Source: Actinomadura sp. KC216 (GTDB lineage: Bacteria > Actinomycetota > Actinomycetes > Streptosporangiales > Streptosporangiaceae). From it: a stretch of DNA of 61,500 nucleotides. Position 1 is the first letter of the stretch, and each line of letters opens with the position of its first letter. The notes under the pieces are model-generated. The model ran no database searches. It was not told the DNA's origin and was given only the letters and a program-made list of their open reading frames with translations. Of the stretch, positions 1-8,723 are shown piece by piece. Position numbers and translations under genes: made by a program. The stretch covers positions 1-61,500 of the forward strand of contig NZ_SMJX01000010.1 of assembly GCF_004348535.1 (NCBI RefSeq), in the 5' to 3' direction.

Positions 1-879
1 GCGCAGTATCTCCTCGATGGCCCGGGGCATCAGGTCGGCGTTTGAACGGAGTACTTCGAGTTGGTCAGGGTGGGTGAGCAGGGTATGCAGGCCGTTGCCG
101 AGCAGCTTGGCGGTGGTCTCCAGCCCTGCCCCAAGGAGCAGGATCGCTGTGGCTACCATCTCGGCGTCGGTCAGGGCTTCGTCCTCCCGGGCCATGGCAA
201 GCCGTGTGAGCAGGTCGTCCTCGCGTTGGCGGCGTTTGTGGGCGAGCAGGCGAGTGAAGTAGTCGGCCAGTTCGGCTTCCGCCTCGGCGGCCCTGCCAAG
301 AATGGCGGGATCGGTGAAGGGTTCGAAGACCTTCATGGCTTGGGGCACCAAGGTGGCGAGCCGTGGCCGGTCGGCGGAGGGTACGCCGAGCAGCTCGCCG
401 ATCACTTGGGTGGGGAGCGGGAAGGCGACAGTGCTGATGAAGTCTGCGCCGGGCTGTTGGGCCAGTCGGTCTAGGAGCTGCTCGCTGTGCCTGCCGATCG
501 ATGCTGTCAGGGCCCCGACGTGGCGATGCGTGAAGGCTGAGCTGACCAGCCGGCGCAGCCGGGTGTGGTGGGGCGGGTTGGCGAACACCATGGTGTGCCG
601 CCAGCGACTCATCAACGCTTGGGCCTTGTCCTGCGGTAGATGCTTGAGGTGGGAAACGCTCTCGTCGCCTCGCCCAAGGGCCTGGTGGCGTAGGGCGGCT
701 TCGACATCTGTGTAGCGGGATAGAACGATCCAGCCTGAGCCGGTACGAAGGATGGGCGCCTGATCTCGCAGTTGCCGGTAAAGGTCGAACGGATCCACAT
801 CAGGATCACCGGCCAGGATCTGGCGCAGCAGGTGCGTAGGCTCACCGGACGTTGCGGGCGAGATATTGGTCTCTTCCAC
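1..879 (-). CDS. Cytochrome P450, 3'-truncated by the window edge
   Basis: This is a soluble bacterial cytochrome P450 monooxygenase. The first 293 residues are visible, from a GTG start at 879. The I-helix oxygen-binding motif reads GAGLETT. The K-helix ExxR is the last thing seen (EEILR), so the heme-binding Cys loop lies outside the window. The N-terminal half has the usual bacterial features: 'DPFDLYRQLRDQAPI', 'FANPPHHTRLRRLV' and 'AFTHRHV'. The gene follows a 138-residue unknown protein on the same strand after 59 bp and probably shares its transcript. The substrate cannot be inferred. The family call is secure; the subfamily is unknown. Confidence 0.9.
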   Translation of the reverse strand, partial: MEETNISPATSGEPTHLLRQILAGDPDVDPFDLYRQLRDQAPILRTGSGWIVLSRYTDVEAALRHQALGRGDESVSHLKHLPQDKAQALMSRWRHTMVFANPPHHTRLRRLVSSAFTHRHVGALTASIGRHSEQLLDRLAQQPGADFISTVAFPLPTQVIGELLGVPSADRPRLATLVPQAMKVFEPFTDPAILGRAAEAEAELADYFTRLLAHKRRQREDDLLTRLAMAREDEALTDAEMVATAILLLGAGLETTAKLLGNGLHTLLTHPDQLEVLRSNADLMPRAIEEILR

Positions 880-938
880 GGTGATTCCCGATTCGCGTCG
901 GTAGGTGAAGGGACTGCGCGATAACGCGACTGGCGTGC

Positions 939-1355
939 TTATGGGTCAGGAAGAGGAGCGATCACTGGGAGACGACGCACATAGCGGTTCTGCTCCGAGG
1001 TGATGTCGACCATGGCTTCGGCCATGTCCTGACTGATCAGATCGTCGCGAACGAAGATAGTGTGCACCGCGTCCTGGAGATCGAGCACGGCCGGTTGCAA
1101 GGGTGCGGGCATCTGCTCTGGTGGAAGCCGGTGCATCCTGATCTCGGGCTTCGGTTCGGTCGGCGTGGTGAGCGAGATGGTGGTCTGCGTATAGCGGTTG
1201 GCCAGTGCCTCGAACTCGCGGGCGAGTTCCTCAGAGATCTTGTCTGCGCGGCAGTAGTAGATCCAGCCAGCAGGAGTCCGATGAACTAAGACAGGGCCGA
1301 GCTGGTCATCCATTTCCGCCGGGTCCACCCTGATGAATCGCGATGGGATGGCCAC
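939..1355 (-). CDS. Hypothetical protein, 138 aa, upstream of P450
   Basis: I do not recognise this small soluble protein. The GTG start at 1355 has a GGGGG-type ribosome site about 5 bases upstream, which is why I prefer it. There is no signal peptide or membrane segment. It contains a short tryptophan/tyrosine-rich stretch (GWIYYCRAD near residue 31), a proline-rich middle and many charged residues. It lies between an HTH regulator gene and the P450 on the same strand, so it may belong to the same transcription unit. No function is assigned. Confidence 0.6.
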   Translation of the reverse strand: MAIPSRFIRVDPAEMDDQLGPVLVHRTPAGWIYYCRADKISEELAREFEALANRYTQTTISLTTPTEPKPEIRMHRLPPEQMPAPLQPAVLDLQDAVHTIFVRDDLISQDMAEAMVDITSEQNRYVRRLPVIAPLPDP

Positions 1356-1455
1356 GTCATCCCCCTACGGCTTAGTCAGCTCCAGGTTTCATTGATCATG
1401 ATCACTCGATAGCTGCAGCACTCCCTCAGGCGCACAAGTTTCGACCGTAACTTCC

Positions 1456-1899
1456 TTAGCCCGGGTGCCTCCCGGTGTCCGCGTCTTCCGGGGACTCGTT
1501 CAGCCGCCGATTCTGGCGGCGGACGAACTCCTCGGCCATTCGGCGGAGCATCCGCTTGTCCTCGTCAGGCAGGTCTCGCGCCAGGCGGAACAAGATCCAT
1601 TCATCGGAGCCGAGCCTGACCTCGCTGATCTCATACTCCAGCCACTGGCGCGCGGCCAGGGTCTTCACCAGTTCTTCGGGGACTTCCATGGCGGCGGCCA
1701 GGGCACGCATCTGCCACGGCTCAGGCGCCTTGGCCACCTGCCCGGCCGCGAGCTTGCTGATCCACTGGAAGCCGAGCTTCTGCCCGCTCTCCGGGTCGAT
1801 CGCACGTACAGCCATGCGTCGATAGCTCAGGCCAGAGGCGTTGTGATCGCGGACGAACTCGCTGAGCGCCAGTTGCCGCGGTTCGGGTGTCGTCGCCAC
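1456..1899 (-). CDS. XRE-like helix-turn-helix regulator
   Basis: A probable DNA-binding protein of about 147 residues. I chose the GTG at 1899 because an AGGAG ribosome site sits 7 bases upstream, although the frame stays open to 2001. Residues 10-65 ('LSEFVRDHNASGLSYRRMA' through the 'FQWISKLAAGQ' recognition-helix region and 'RALAAAMEVPEELV') have the spacing of an XRE-type HTH that reads a partner helix then checks 'AAAMEVP'. The C-terminal half is acidic and helical with no recognised domain. It is divergent from the Tad pilus operon starting at 2000, so it could control that operon or the downstream P450 genes; this is inference. Confidence 0.65.
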   Translation of the reverse strand: MATTPEPRQLALSEFVRDHNASGLSYRRMAVRAIDPESGQKLGFQWISKLAAGQVAKAPEPWQMRALAAAMEVPEELVKTLAARQWLEYEISEVRLGSDEWILFRLARDLPDEDKRMLRRMAEEFVRRQNRRLNESPEDADTGRHPG

Positions 1900-1999
1900 G
1901 CGCTTTCTCCTCACCCGCCAGTCCCTCTTTACAACCCTACCCGACAGTGTCTTACTATCTCGACAGATCGTCCCAGTTTCGCGACAGAGGACGGAGATC

Positions 2000-2572
2000 A
2001 TGAAGCGACGCTACGGCCGAAGTCCCGGAGAGCGGAGCTCGGACGTCTCACCTGCTCACGCTCCTTCCCTTCGTCACGCATTCCTGTTCGCCGTCCTTCT
2101 GATCAGCGCGTGCGGCGGCAACGATGACCCGGTGTCACTCCCCTCCAGCCAGGTACCTAGTCCACCAGCGGCCTCGACCGTCCAGGACGTGGTCAAGCAC
2201 AGCTACAGCCAGTACTGGGTGGCCCTCCCCCAGGCTGAACAGGCCGCCAGCCCGCAGGCTCGCCGCCAACTCCTGGAGCAATACGCGGCTCAGCCGCTCC
2301 TCGACGACGTGCTCAGCAATATCGAAAAGCTCCACGCCCAGAACCTGACCTCCATCGGGCACATCGTCGTCCACATCGAAAAGGTGCAGGTCAAGGGGAG
2401 CCAGGCGACGGTGTGGGATTGCCAGGACAGCACGAATGCGCAGCTGAAGAACTCCCGCACAGGAAAGATCACCAGTCGCGGGACACCGAACGATCATCTA
2501 CGAGCAACCCTTGCACGAGGATCTGATCGGCAATGGCGTATCACTCGCATCTCTCCACTAGGACGCTGCTAG
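2000..2572 (+). CDS. Predicted lipoprotein at head of the Tad pilus operon
   Basis: A secreted lipoprotein of 190 residues. After a basic N-terminus comes a hydrophobic stretch ending in LLISACGG, a good lipobox with the lipidated Cys at about residue 38. The mature part starts with a Ser/Pro-rich linker, then a helical region and a short beta region (residues 120-185) resembling small extracytoplasmic domains of the NTF2-like kind. That last resemblance is weak. The start has GGAG about 6 bases upstream. Its stop overlaps the start region of the next gene by 40 bp, placing it at the head of the plus-strand pilus operon. Confidence 0.7.
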   Translation: MKRRYGRSPGERSSDVSPAHAPSLRHAFLFAVLLISACGGNDDPVSLPSSQVPSPPAASTVQDVVKHSYSQYWVALPQAEQAASPQARRQLLEQYAAQPLLDDVLSNIEKLHAQNLTSIGHIVVHIEKVQVKGSQATVWDCQDSTNAQLKNSRTGKITSRGTPNDHLRATLARGSDRQWRITRISPLGRC

Positions 2573-3384
2573 GAAGTCCGCTTTCGATAACGGCCACCGG
2601 CCTGGTCGTTGCGATGACCTGCGCCATTGCGCCTGCGGAGGCTGCTTTGGCCCGACAGGACCCGATTCCGCCTGAGCCTTACCCGTGGGGCTACGGCTAC
2701 GGCGCCGAGAAGCCCGGCCAGGGCGGCAGCTCCCGCGGTGGCGACGGCGGGAACAGAGCGCCAGCCCCGCCTGGAGGCGGAGACCGGAGCGCCGCCGGGC
2801 CTGAGGCCATCTGCGGTGCTTGGCGATTCGGAACCGATGTATGTGGTCCCTTTACGTTCCCCGGAGGAACTCCGGCGGGCAACCCCCCTGCTCCGACCGT
2901 GTCGCCTGTGCAATTGGCCCAGCAAGCGTGGGGACGGCTGCCGATCCCCGAACCCGAAGTGCGGACCGCGCCACCACGTGGATCGGACGGACTAGTGGGA
3001 TTGCCGCAATGGTTCTGGGTGACCAACTGGACCAGCCATACCGATCGAGTGTCGGCCGGCGGAGTCTGGGCCCAGGTCACAGCAAGACCGACGAGCTTGA
3101 CGATCAATCCGGGCCCAGGCTTGCCATCGCTGAGCTGTAGCGGCGCCGGCCGCGCCTACGACCCCGAGCGCCCCGCACACGCGCAACGGTCAGAGTGCTC
3201 CTACACCTATCACCGTTCGTCGGCCGGCCTGCCGGGGTCGGCGTACCAGGTGACGGTGACGATGACGTGGGGTGGGACCTGGGTCGGGTCCGGTGGAGCC
3301 GGAGGCGCTCTGCCGGCCTTGTCGCGATCGGCGACGTTCCGGCTGCGGATCGCCGAAGGCCAAGCCGTCACAGGAGGTCGATGA
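2533..3384 (+). CDS. Secreted Gly/Pro-rich protein in the Tad locus
   Basis: An exported protein of 283 residues with a Sec-type signal (hydrophobic 'GLVVAMTCAIAPAEAALA', likely cut after AEA or ALA). A Gly/Pro/Arg-rich low-complexity segment follows at roughly residues 45-110, then a beta-rich C-terminal domain with two cysteines ('LSCSGAG', 'RSECSYTY') that could form a disulfide. I do not recognise the family. Location suggests a surface or assembly factor for the pilus. It overlaps the preceding lipoprotein gene, and its TGA overlaps the ATG pair of the next gene. The exact start is uncertain because the ribosome site is weak. Confidence 0.6.
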   Translation: MAYHSHLSTRTLLGSPLSITATGLVVAMTCAIAPAEAALARQDPIPPEPYPWGYGYGAEKPGQGGSSRGGDGGNRAPAPPGGGDRSAAGPEAICGAWRFGTDVCGPFTFPGGTPAGNPPAPTVSPVQLAQQAWGRLPIPEPEVRTAPPRGSDGLVGLPQWFWVTNWTSHTDRVSAGGVWAQVTARPTSLTINPGPGLPSLSCSGAGRAYDPERPAHAQRSECSYTYHRSSAGLPGSAYQVTVTMTWGGTWVGSGGAGGALPALSRSATFRLRIAEGQAVTGGR

Positions 3385-4097
3385 TGGCGCACAAATCCCG
3401 GACGCCACACGTCCAAGAATTCACCCCGCCGTCCAGTCCTGATGGCCACCAATCACGCAGCCGCGATCCGCTGCCTCCCCTTCCGCGCCAGCGGCGGCGC
3501 CGGATGGTCGTCATCGGCATGCTGCTGGTGTTGACCGGGGCGCTGTCGGCCGCCTACCTGTACACCGGGATCGGCGATCGCGCATCAGTGGTGATGGTCA
3601 CGCGTGACGTTCCTGTCGGCTCCCCGATCGACGCCTCGGACGTGGCGACTACACAGGTGGACGCCGGACAGGGCGTGACGCTCGTCCCCGGTCGGCAGCT
3701 CCAGCAAGTGGTGGGGCGGGTAGCGGCCGTTGACCTGCGCAAGGGCACGCTGCTGGCGCCCTCGCAGGTGACCACGGCGTTGAGCCCGCGAACGGGTCAG
3801 CAGGTGGTTCCGATCGCACTCAGGGCCAGCCAACTCCCGGCCCGCGGCCTGGCGCCGGGTGATCAAGTGCTGGTGATCGCCACTCCCGGTCAGCAGGGGG
3901 AGAGTCCGGCGACCGCTGCGGGCGGGGATCAGTTGACGCAGGATACGGCGGCGACCGTTGATCAGGTCAGTTCCGCCGATGCCGAAGGCAGTGTGCGGGT
4001 CGATCTGGTAGTCGACGCCCGGGTGGGCCCGGCGATCGCCAAGCAGGCGTCCACCGGCAGGTTGGCGGTGGTGGTGACGTCGCGGGGGCCGCGGTGA
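3384..4097 (+). CDS. cpaB: CpaB/RcpC-like SAF-domain pilus assembly protein
   Basis: A membrane-anchored periplasmic/extracytoplasmic protein of about 237 residues. A basic cytosolic tail is followed by one transmembrane helix ('MVVIGMLLVLTGALSAAYLY', residues 38-57). A SAF/CpaB-type domain comes next ('VTRDVPVGSPIDASDVATT' and 'RVAAVDLRKGTLLAPSQV'), and then a second beta region. CpaB/RcpC proteins act at the Flp pilus outer assembly step. Two adjacent in-frame ATGs (3381 and 3384) follow AGGAGG; I prefer 3384 for its 6-base spacing. The stop overlaps the next GTG by four bases, so translation is coupled. Assignment rests on domain order and locus. Confidence 0.75.
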   Translation: MAHKSRTPHVQEFTPPSSPDGHQSRSRDPLPPLPRQRRRRMVVIGMLLVLTGALSAAYLYTGIGDRASVVMVTRDVPVGSPIDASDVATTQVDAGQGVTLVPGRQLQQVVGRVAAVDLRKGTLLAPSQVTTALSPRTGQQVVPIALRASQLPARGLAPGDQVLVIATPGQQGESPATAAGGDQLTQDTAATVDQVSSADAEGSVRVDLVVDARVGPAIAKQASTGRLAVVVTSRGPR

Positions 4098-4903
4098 GCG
4101 TGATCGCCTACACCAGCCCAGGAGATGCCCCCGGTGCCACCACCACGGCCTTCGCGATGGCGCTGACCTGGCCGGGCCGGGTGCTGCTGGCCGAGTGCTC
4201 CCCGGCTGGCGGGCAGATTCTGCGCGGCTACTTCCAATGCCACACCTCGCCGGTGGGCGGGCTGTGGGATCTGGCGCTGGCCGCCGTGCACGGCCCGGAC
4301 GTCGCCGAGACCGCATTGTGGGAGCAGACCATCGCCTTGGACGACGAACGCCAGCACCTACTGCTGCCCGGTCTGGTCGATCCGTTCTTGGCCACCGAGT
4401 TCTCGGCGGCCACCTGGGACAATCTGGCTGCGACGTTCTCGGCGCTGCCGTTCACCGCGCTTGCCGACACTGGGCCGATCAGCCCCGAGCAGCCATTCGC
4501 GTTGTTGCGCGCCGCCGAGCTGGTGGTCGTGGTGATGCGGCCGACACTGGCTCAGGTCGCCGCGGCACGCCCCCGGATTGCCCGGCTCCGTCAAGCCCTG
4601 GGCCCGACCGTGCCGTTGGCGTTGTACCTGATCGGAGAGCGTCCCTACACCATGCGCGACCTTCGCGCCGAGCTCGGCGAGTTCGCGATGACCGCCACGA
4701 TGCCGATCGACGGAAAGGCCGCCAGCCTGCTGTCACAGGGCGGCGGCAGCGATCGAGCCCGTCGGCGGATTGAGGTCAGCCCGCTGATGCGCGCCGCCCG
4801 CACCGCCACGAACCATGCGCTGAACTTCACGACCGCACAGCGCCGAGCCTTGACCGGACCGAGCTCCGGACGGACCCCAGCAGTGGGAGAGAGGCGGCCA
4901 TGA
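4094..4903 (+). CDS. TadZ/CpaE-like MinD-family protein with degenerate P-loop
   Basis: A 269-residue protein of the ParA/MinD fold that localises Tad machinery in characterised systems. The N-terminus has 'GDAPGATTTAFAMALTW' where a deviant Walker A (KGGxGKTT) would be; both the signature and the P-loop lysines are missing. Strand 'RVLLAECSPAGG' matches the family's switch I region, and 'AELVVVVMRPTLAQVAAA' the later core strand. It therefore looks like the non-hydrolysing actinobacterial TadZ type, which is inference. It starts with GTG overlapping the upstream stop, and its stop overlaps the ATG of the TadA gene. Confidence 0.75.
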   Translation: MSVIAYTSPGDAPGATTTAFAMALTWPGRVLLAECSPAGGQILRGYFQCHTSPVGGLWDLALAAVHGPDVAETALWEQTIALDDERQHLLLPGLVDPFLATEFSAATWDNLAATFSALPFTALADTGPISPEQPFALLRAAELVVVVMRPTLAQVAAARPRIARLRQALGPTVPLALYLIGERPYTMRDLRAELGEFAMTATMPIDGKAASLLSQGGGSDRARRRIEVSPLMRAARTATNHALNFTTAQRRALTGPSSGRTPAVGERRP

Positions 4904-6330
4904 GCAACCGTTCTCTGTGGCCCACCGGTGGATCGCCTGGATGGCCCCGCTCGGCTCCCAGGCAGCAAGCGCCAGGCGACCTCGTGGATGGGCGTCCGGC
5001 CGGTTGGAAACCGGGCTCCCTGCCCGCGGAGCGGACGGGTGTCGAGGAGGCCACCGCGCGCGGCGCGGTCGCCGACATCAACCGGGCCTTGGACGACCAG
5101 ATCACCGCCGACACCACGCCCGAGCAGGCGCGGATGCTCATTGCCGCCGAGGTGCGGGCATGGATCGCCGACCAGGCCGGCTCGGGCCGCTACCGGCTCA
5201 CCGCGGAACTGGAAGCGCGGCTGGTCGGCGCGGTCTACAACGAACGGTTCGGGTTAGGAGCGCTTCAGCCGCTACTGGAGGATCCGGACATCGAGACCAT
5301 CGACGTCAACGGCGCGCACCAGGTGTGGATCAACTACGCTGACGGCCGCAAAGAGCCGGGTGAGCCGGTCGCCGACTCCGACGCGCAGCTAGTCGAGCTG
5401 ATCCGCCGGTGGGGCGCCTACCAAGGCCAGACCGCCCGCGACTTCTCCCCCGCCAAGCCCAAGCTCCGCTTGGCGCTGCCGGACGGCTCCCGGCTGACCG
5501 CGCTCATGGCCGTGACACCGCGGCCGTGCCTGTCGATCCGGCGGCACCGGATGCTCGACGTCGACCTGGACCAGCTCGTCGATAACGGCACCCTCGACCC
5601 GGGACTGCGCGAATTCCTACGCGCCGCCGTCACCGCCCGCAAGGACATCGTGGTGACCGGCGGGATGGGCAGCGGCAAGACCACCTTCGCCCGCGCCCTG
5701 GCCGCCGACTTCGACCGCGACGAACGCATCGTCACCATCGAGAACGAGTACGAGCTGTTCCTGCACACACTGCCGCACCGGCACGCCGACATCGTGGCGA
5801 TGGAGGCCCGCGAGCCCAACGCCGAAGGCGTCGGCGCAATCCCGGTCCGCCAGCTGGTCACCGACGCGCTACGGCTCAACGCCAAACGGATCATCGTCGG
5901 CGAGGTCCTCGGCGACGAACTGGTGCCAATGCTGACCGCGATGAACACCGGCGGCGAAGGCTCGCTGTGCACCATCCACGCCGACTCGGCGGGCGAGGTG
6001 TTCGCCCGGATGCTTGTCCTGGCCGACTCCGGTGGCCTGACCTACCCGCCCGCCACGCTCTTCCAGCTGGCGGGCATGGCGGTGGACTTCGTCGTCCACC
6101 TCACCCACCAGGTCCACCACCGGCACGGCCACCCGGTGAACCAGCGCTACGTCTCCGAAGTGCTGGAAGTGCTGCCGCCCGGCGACACCGACGAACCGGC
6201 CACCAACCAGGTCTACGTCCCCGGCCGGGACGGGCGGGCGGTGCCGCACACTCTGCCGCAATGTGCCGCCGAGCTGCAGGCAGCCGGCTTCGACCTGTCC
6301 CATTTCCACGTGGAGGCGAGGGCGAGGTGA
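4900..6330 (+). CDS. tadA: TadA/CpaF secretion ATPase
   Basis: The hexameric traffic ATPase powering Flp pilus assembly, 476 residues, cytoplasmic. Motifs in order are the Walker A 'GGMGSGKTTF' (about residue 251), an Asp/Glu box region 'RIVTIENEYEL', the Walker B region 'RIIVGEVLGDELVPML' and the His box 'CTIHADSAGE'. The N-terminal half carries the usual CpaF N-domain including 'DIETIDVNGAHQVWINYADG'. Length suits the family. It overlaps TadZ upstream and TadB downstream by four bases each, a tightly coupled operon. Confident call. Confidence 0.95.
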   Translation: MSNRSLWPTGGSPGWPRSAPRQQAPGDLVDGRPAGWKPGSLPAERTGVEEATARGAVADINRALDDQITADTTPEQARMLIAAEVRAWIADQAGSGRYRLTAELEARLVGAVYNERFGLGALQPLLEDPDIETIDVNGAHQVWINYADGRKEPGEPVADSDAQLVELIRRWGAYQGQTARDFSPAKPKLRLALPDGSRLTALMAVTPRPCLSIRRHRMLDVDLDQLVDNGTLDPGLREFLRAAVTARKDIVVTGGMGSGKTTFARALAADFDRDERIVTIENEYELFLHTLPHRHADIVAMEAREPNAEGVGAIPVRQLVTDALRLNAKRIIVGEVLGDELVPMLTAMNTGGEGSLCTIHADSAGEVFARMLVLADSGGLTYPPATLFQLAGMAVDFVVHLTHQVHHRHGHPVNQRYVSEVLEVLPPGDTDEPATNQVYVPGRDGRAVPHTLPQCAAELQAAGFDLSHFHVEARAR

Positions 6331-7190
6331 CCGGCAACGCTCTGTTCGCGGCGCTGGCCGGCGGCGTAGCGGCCACGGGTCTGGTCCTGATTGTGGCCGC
6401 CTGGACGCGCACGGATCTGCTGCCCGAACCGCCCGCCGGTCGTCCGCAGCGCCGCCTGGTGCAATGGCGATCGCGCCGGACACTCTTGGATGCTGCGACT
6501 GCGGCAGGGGCGGCTGTTGCGACGTGGGCGGCCACGGGCTGGCCGGTGGCCGCGATCGCCGTCGCCGCCGCCGTGCTCGCGTTGCCGCGCTTGCTGGGTG
6601 GGCGGGTGGCGCAGCGGCGCATCGCCCGGCTGGAGGCCATGGAAGCCTGGACTCGCCAGCTCGCCGACGTGCTCACCACCGGCACCGGCATCGAGGACGC
6701 GTTGCTCACCACGGCCGCAGACCCTCCAGTCCCAATTGCGGCTGAAGTGATGGCGCTGCGGCGGCGGCTGGAGTATCGCGTCAGCACCGAGGACGCGTTG
6801 CGCGCGTTCGCTGATGACCTGGCGCACCCGGTCGGAGACACCATCGCGGCCACCCTGATCATCGCCTCCCAGGTCCGGGGACGCGGCCTGCACCAAGTGC
6901 TCACTGCGCTGGCCGGCACCGTGGCCAAGGACGTGGCCATGCAGCGCGAGATCGACGCCGAACGCGCCACCCACCGCACCACCGCCATCTGGGTCGTCGT
7001 CGCGCTCGCCGCGTTCGTCGGCTTCGCCGTGCTCAACCGCACCTACGTGGCGCCGTTCGGCACCACGACCGGGCAGTTGATGCTCGTCGTGGTCGTCGCG
7101 TTGTACGCCGGAACGGTCCTGTGGCTACATCGGCTGGCCTCCCCCACGCCAGGACACCGGTTCCTACCAGACCGGAGGAAGCGCCGATGA
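6327..7190 (+). CDS. tadB: TadB-like inner-membrane pilus platform protein
   Basis: A membrane platform subunit of 287 residues of the T2SS-F/GspF-like family. The GTG start at 6327 overlaps the tadA stop. Hydrophobic segments lie at residues 1-25 and about 50-75, followed by a cytosolic domain with 'RLEAMEAWTRQLADVLTTG' and 'IIASQVRGRGLHQVLTALA'. Two C-terminal transmembrane helices follow ('IWVVVALAAFVGFAVLN' and 'LMLVVVVALYAGTVLWL'). TadB pairs with TadC to couple ATPase motion to pilin extraction. Position directly after tadA supports the name. Confidence 0.9.
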   Translation: MTGNALFAALAGGVAATGLVLIVAAWTRTDLLPEPPAGRPQRRLVQWRSRRTLLDAATAAGAAVATWAATGWPVAAIAVAAAVLALPRLLGGRVAQRRIARLEAMEAWTRQLADVLTTGTGIEDALLTTAADPPVPIAAEVMALRRRLEYRVSTEDALRAFADDLAHPVGDTIAATLIIASQVRGRGLHQVLTALAGTVAKDVAMQREIDAERATHRTTAIWVVVALAAFVGFAVLNRTYVAPFGTTTGQLMLVVVVALYAGTVLWLHRLASPTPGHRFLPDRRKRR

Positions 7191-8071
7191 CGATCACACT
7201 GGTGCTCGTGGCTGGTGGCTTGGTCGGGCTGGGGCTGTTCCTGTGCGTACGGGAATTGTTCCCCGCCCCGCCGCAGCTGGCCGCCGCCCTGGACCGGTTC
7301 GCCCTACCCACACGGCGTCTCGCAACCGACATAGCGCCCGACACCCGGGCGGCACACGTCGGCCGGTGGCTGGCCGCACACATCGCCGGGACCGCTCTGG
7401 ACGTACGGATCCCCCGCCGCGATCTGGCCTTGATCGGCAAGTCGATGGAGGAGTACCTAGTCCACAAGCTCGCCATGACCGGCTTCGGGCTGGCCGTGCC
7501 CACGATGTTGTGGGATCTGCTGATGCCGCCGGTACCGTGGCTGGTCAGCACCGGCTCCACCCTGGCCTACGCAGCGATCATGTTCGCCGCGCCCGACATC
7601 GCCTTGCGGAGCCAAGCCAGAGAGGCGCGCGAGGAGTTCACGGCCGCGCTCATCGCCTACCTGGACCTGATCAAGATGGCCCGCGCCGGTGGCGCCGGAC
7701 CCGGCGAGGCCCTGGAAGCCCCGGCCCGGGTGTGCCGGGGGTGGGCGTTCCAGCGGATCGCCGCCACTCTCGACCCGGCGGCGCGCGGAACCCGTGACCC
7801 GTGGGATGAACTCGCACGCCTCGCCGACCGGATCGGCGTCCGCGAGCTCGCCGACACCGCCGCCATCGCCCGCCGCGCCGGCACCCAGGGGGCCGCGATC
7901 CTCGACAGCCTCACCGCCAAGGCCGCCTCCCTGCGCGAGCAGCAGCTCGCCGCCGCGCTCGCCCGCGCCAAATCCCGCACCGAGACCATGACCCTGCCCG
8001 TCGCCCTGTCGGTGCTGGGCTATCTGATCCTGCTCGGATACCCCGCCTACGCCCGCATCACCGGCGCCTAA
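7187..8071 (+). CDS. tadC: TadC-like inner-membrane pilus platform protein
   Basis: The second GspF-family platform subunit, 294 residues. The ATG at 7187 overlaps the tadB stop (ATGA). It has an N-terminal membrane helix ('LVLVAGGLVGLGLFLCV'), mid-protein hydrophobic segments at about residues 95-130, a cytosolic helical domain and a final helix 'TLPVALSVLGYLILLGYPAY'. The sequence 'EEFTAALIAYLDLIKMARAG' matches the conserved TadB/C core. A 30-bp gap with a strong AAAGGAGG follows before the pilin gene, suggesting separately boosted pilin translation. Confidence 0.9.
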   Translation: MTITLVLVAGGLVGLGLFLCVRELFPAPPQLAAALDRFALPTRRLATDIAPDTRAAHVGRWLAAHIAGTALDVRIPRRDLALIGKSMEEYLVHKLAMTGFGLAVPTMLWDLLMPPVPWLVSTGSTLAYAAIMFAAPDIALRSQAREAREEFTAALIAYLDLIKMARAGGAGPGEALEAPARVCRGWAFQRIAATLDPAARGTRDPWDELARLADRIGVRELADTAAIARRAGTQGAAILDSLTAKAASLREQQLAAALARAKSRTETMTLPVALSVLGYLILLGYPAYARITGA

Positions 8072-8101
8072 CACCCACCAAATAAAGGAGGTCCTTCCGC
8101 T

Positions 8102-8296
8102 ATGAAGCGTCCGCAGCTCCCACCGGACCTGGCCTACCTGCGCGCCCTTCTCGACATATGGCGTGGCGAAGCCCGGGACCGCGGCAGCATCACCCTGGAA
8201 TGGATGGTCGTGATCGGCATTCTGTTCGCCGCCGCCGTCTGGGCCGCCACCAAGATCGTGTCCGCGATCCACTCCCACGCCAACCAAATCAGATAA
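8102..8296 (+). CDS. Small Flp-like pilin candidate with class III signal
   Basis: A 64-residue protein that I read as the major Flp-type pilin. It carries the prepilin motif DRG/SITLE: cleavage after Gly-28 would leave Glu at position +5 of the mature protein. The hydrophobic helix 'WMVVIGILFAAAVWAA' follows, then a short polar tail. The mature form would be only about 36 residues, typical for Flp pilins. The ribosome site AAAGGAGG at 8089-8096 is the best in the operon, fitting an abundant subunit. No prepilin peptidase is present in the window. Confidence 0.75.
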   Translation: MKRPQLPPDLAYLRALLDIWRGEARDRGSITLEWMVVIGILFAAAVWAATKIVSAIHSHANQIR

Positions 8297-8306
8297 GGCC
8301 GCCGCG

Positions 8307-8723
8307 GTGACCGACAATCACCTGGCCAACGATCGGGGCAGCATCACGTTGGAAACCGTCATCGCCGTCCCCGTCGCTCTGCTGGCGGTCATGCTGACAA
8401 TCAACGCCGCCTTGTGGTACCACGCCCGCAACACGGCCTTGGCCGCCGCCCAAGAAGGCGTCCGCACCGGACGGGCATACGGCGCCAACCCAGCCCAGGC
8501 CGACGCCACCGCACTGGCGTTCGCGAGCAACAACGGTCAGGGGTTTCTGCAGTCTCCGCGCGTGGACACCAGCGGCAGCACCGCCACCACGATTGTGGTT
8601 CGTGTGCGCGGAACCGCCGTCTCGCTGGTTCCTGGCCTGCATTTAGAGGTCGACCAGGTTGCCCACGGGCCGGTCGAACGCTTCACGACACCGTCCGGAA
8701 ATGGGGTCACCGGAGGCCGATGA
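8307..8723 (+). CDS. tadE: TadE-like pseudopilin 1
   Basis: A pilus-associated minor pseudopilin of 138 residues from GTG 8307. The short leader ends in NDRG, followed by SITLETVIA, giving Glu+5 after cleavage at Gly-11. The transmembrane helix 'AVPVALLAVMLTINAALWYH' and the TadE-like stretch 'NTALAAAQEGVRTGRAYG' follow, then a small beta-rich extracytoplasmic part. It starts 10 bp after the pilin gene and its TGA overlaps the ATG pair of the next gene. Confidence 0.8.
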   Translation: MTDNHLANDRGSITLETVIAVPVALLAVMLTINAALWYHARNTALAAAQEGVRTGRAYGANPAQADATALAFASNNGQGFLQSPRVDTSGSTATTIVVRVRGTAVSLVPGLHLEVDQVAHGPVERFTTPSGNGVTGGR

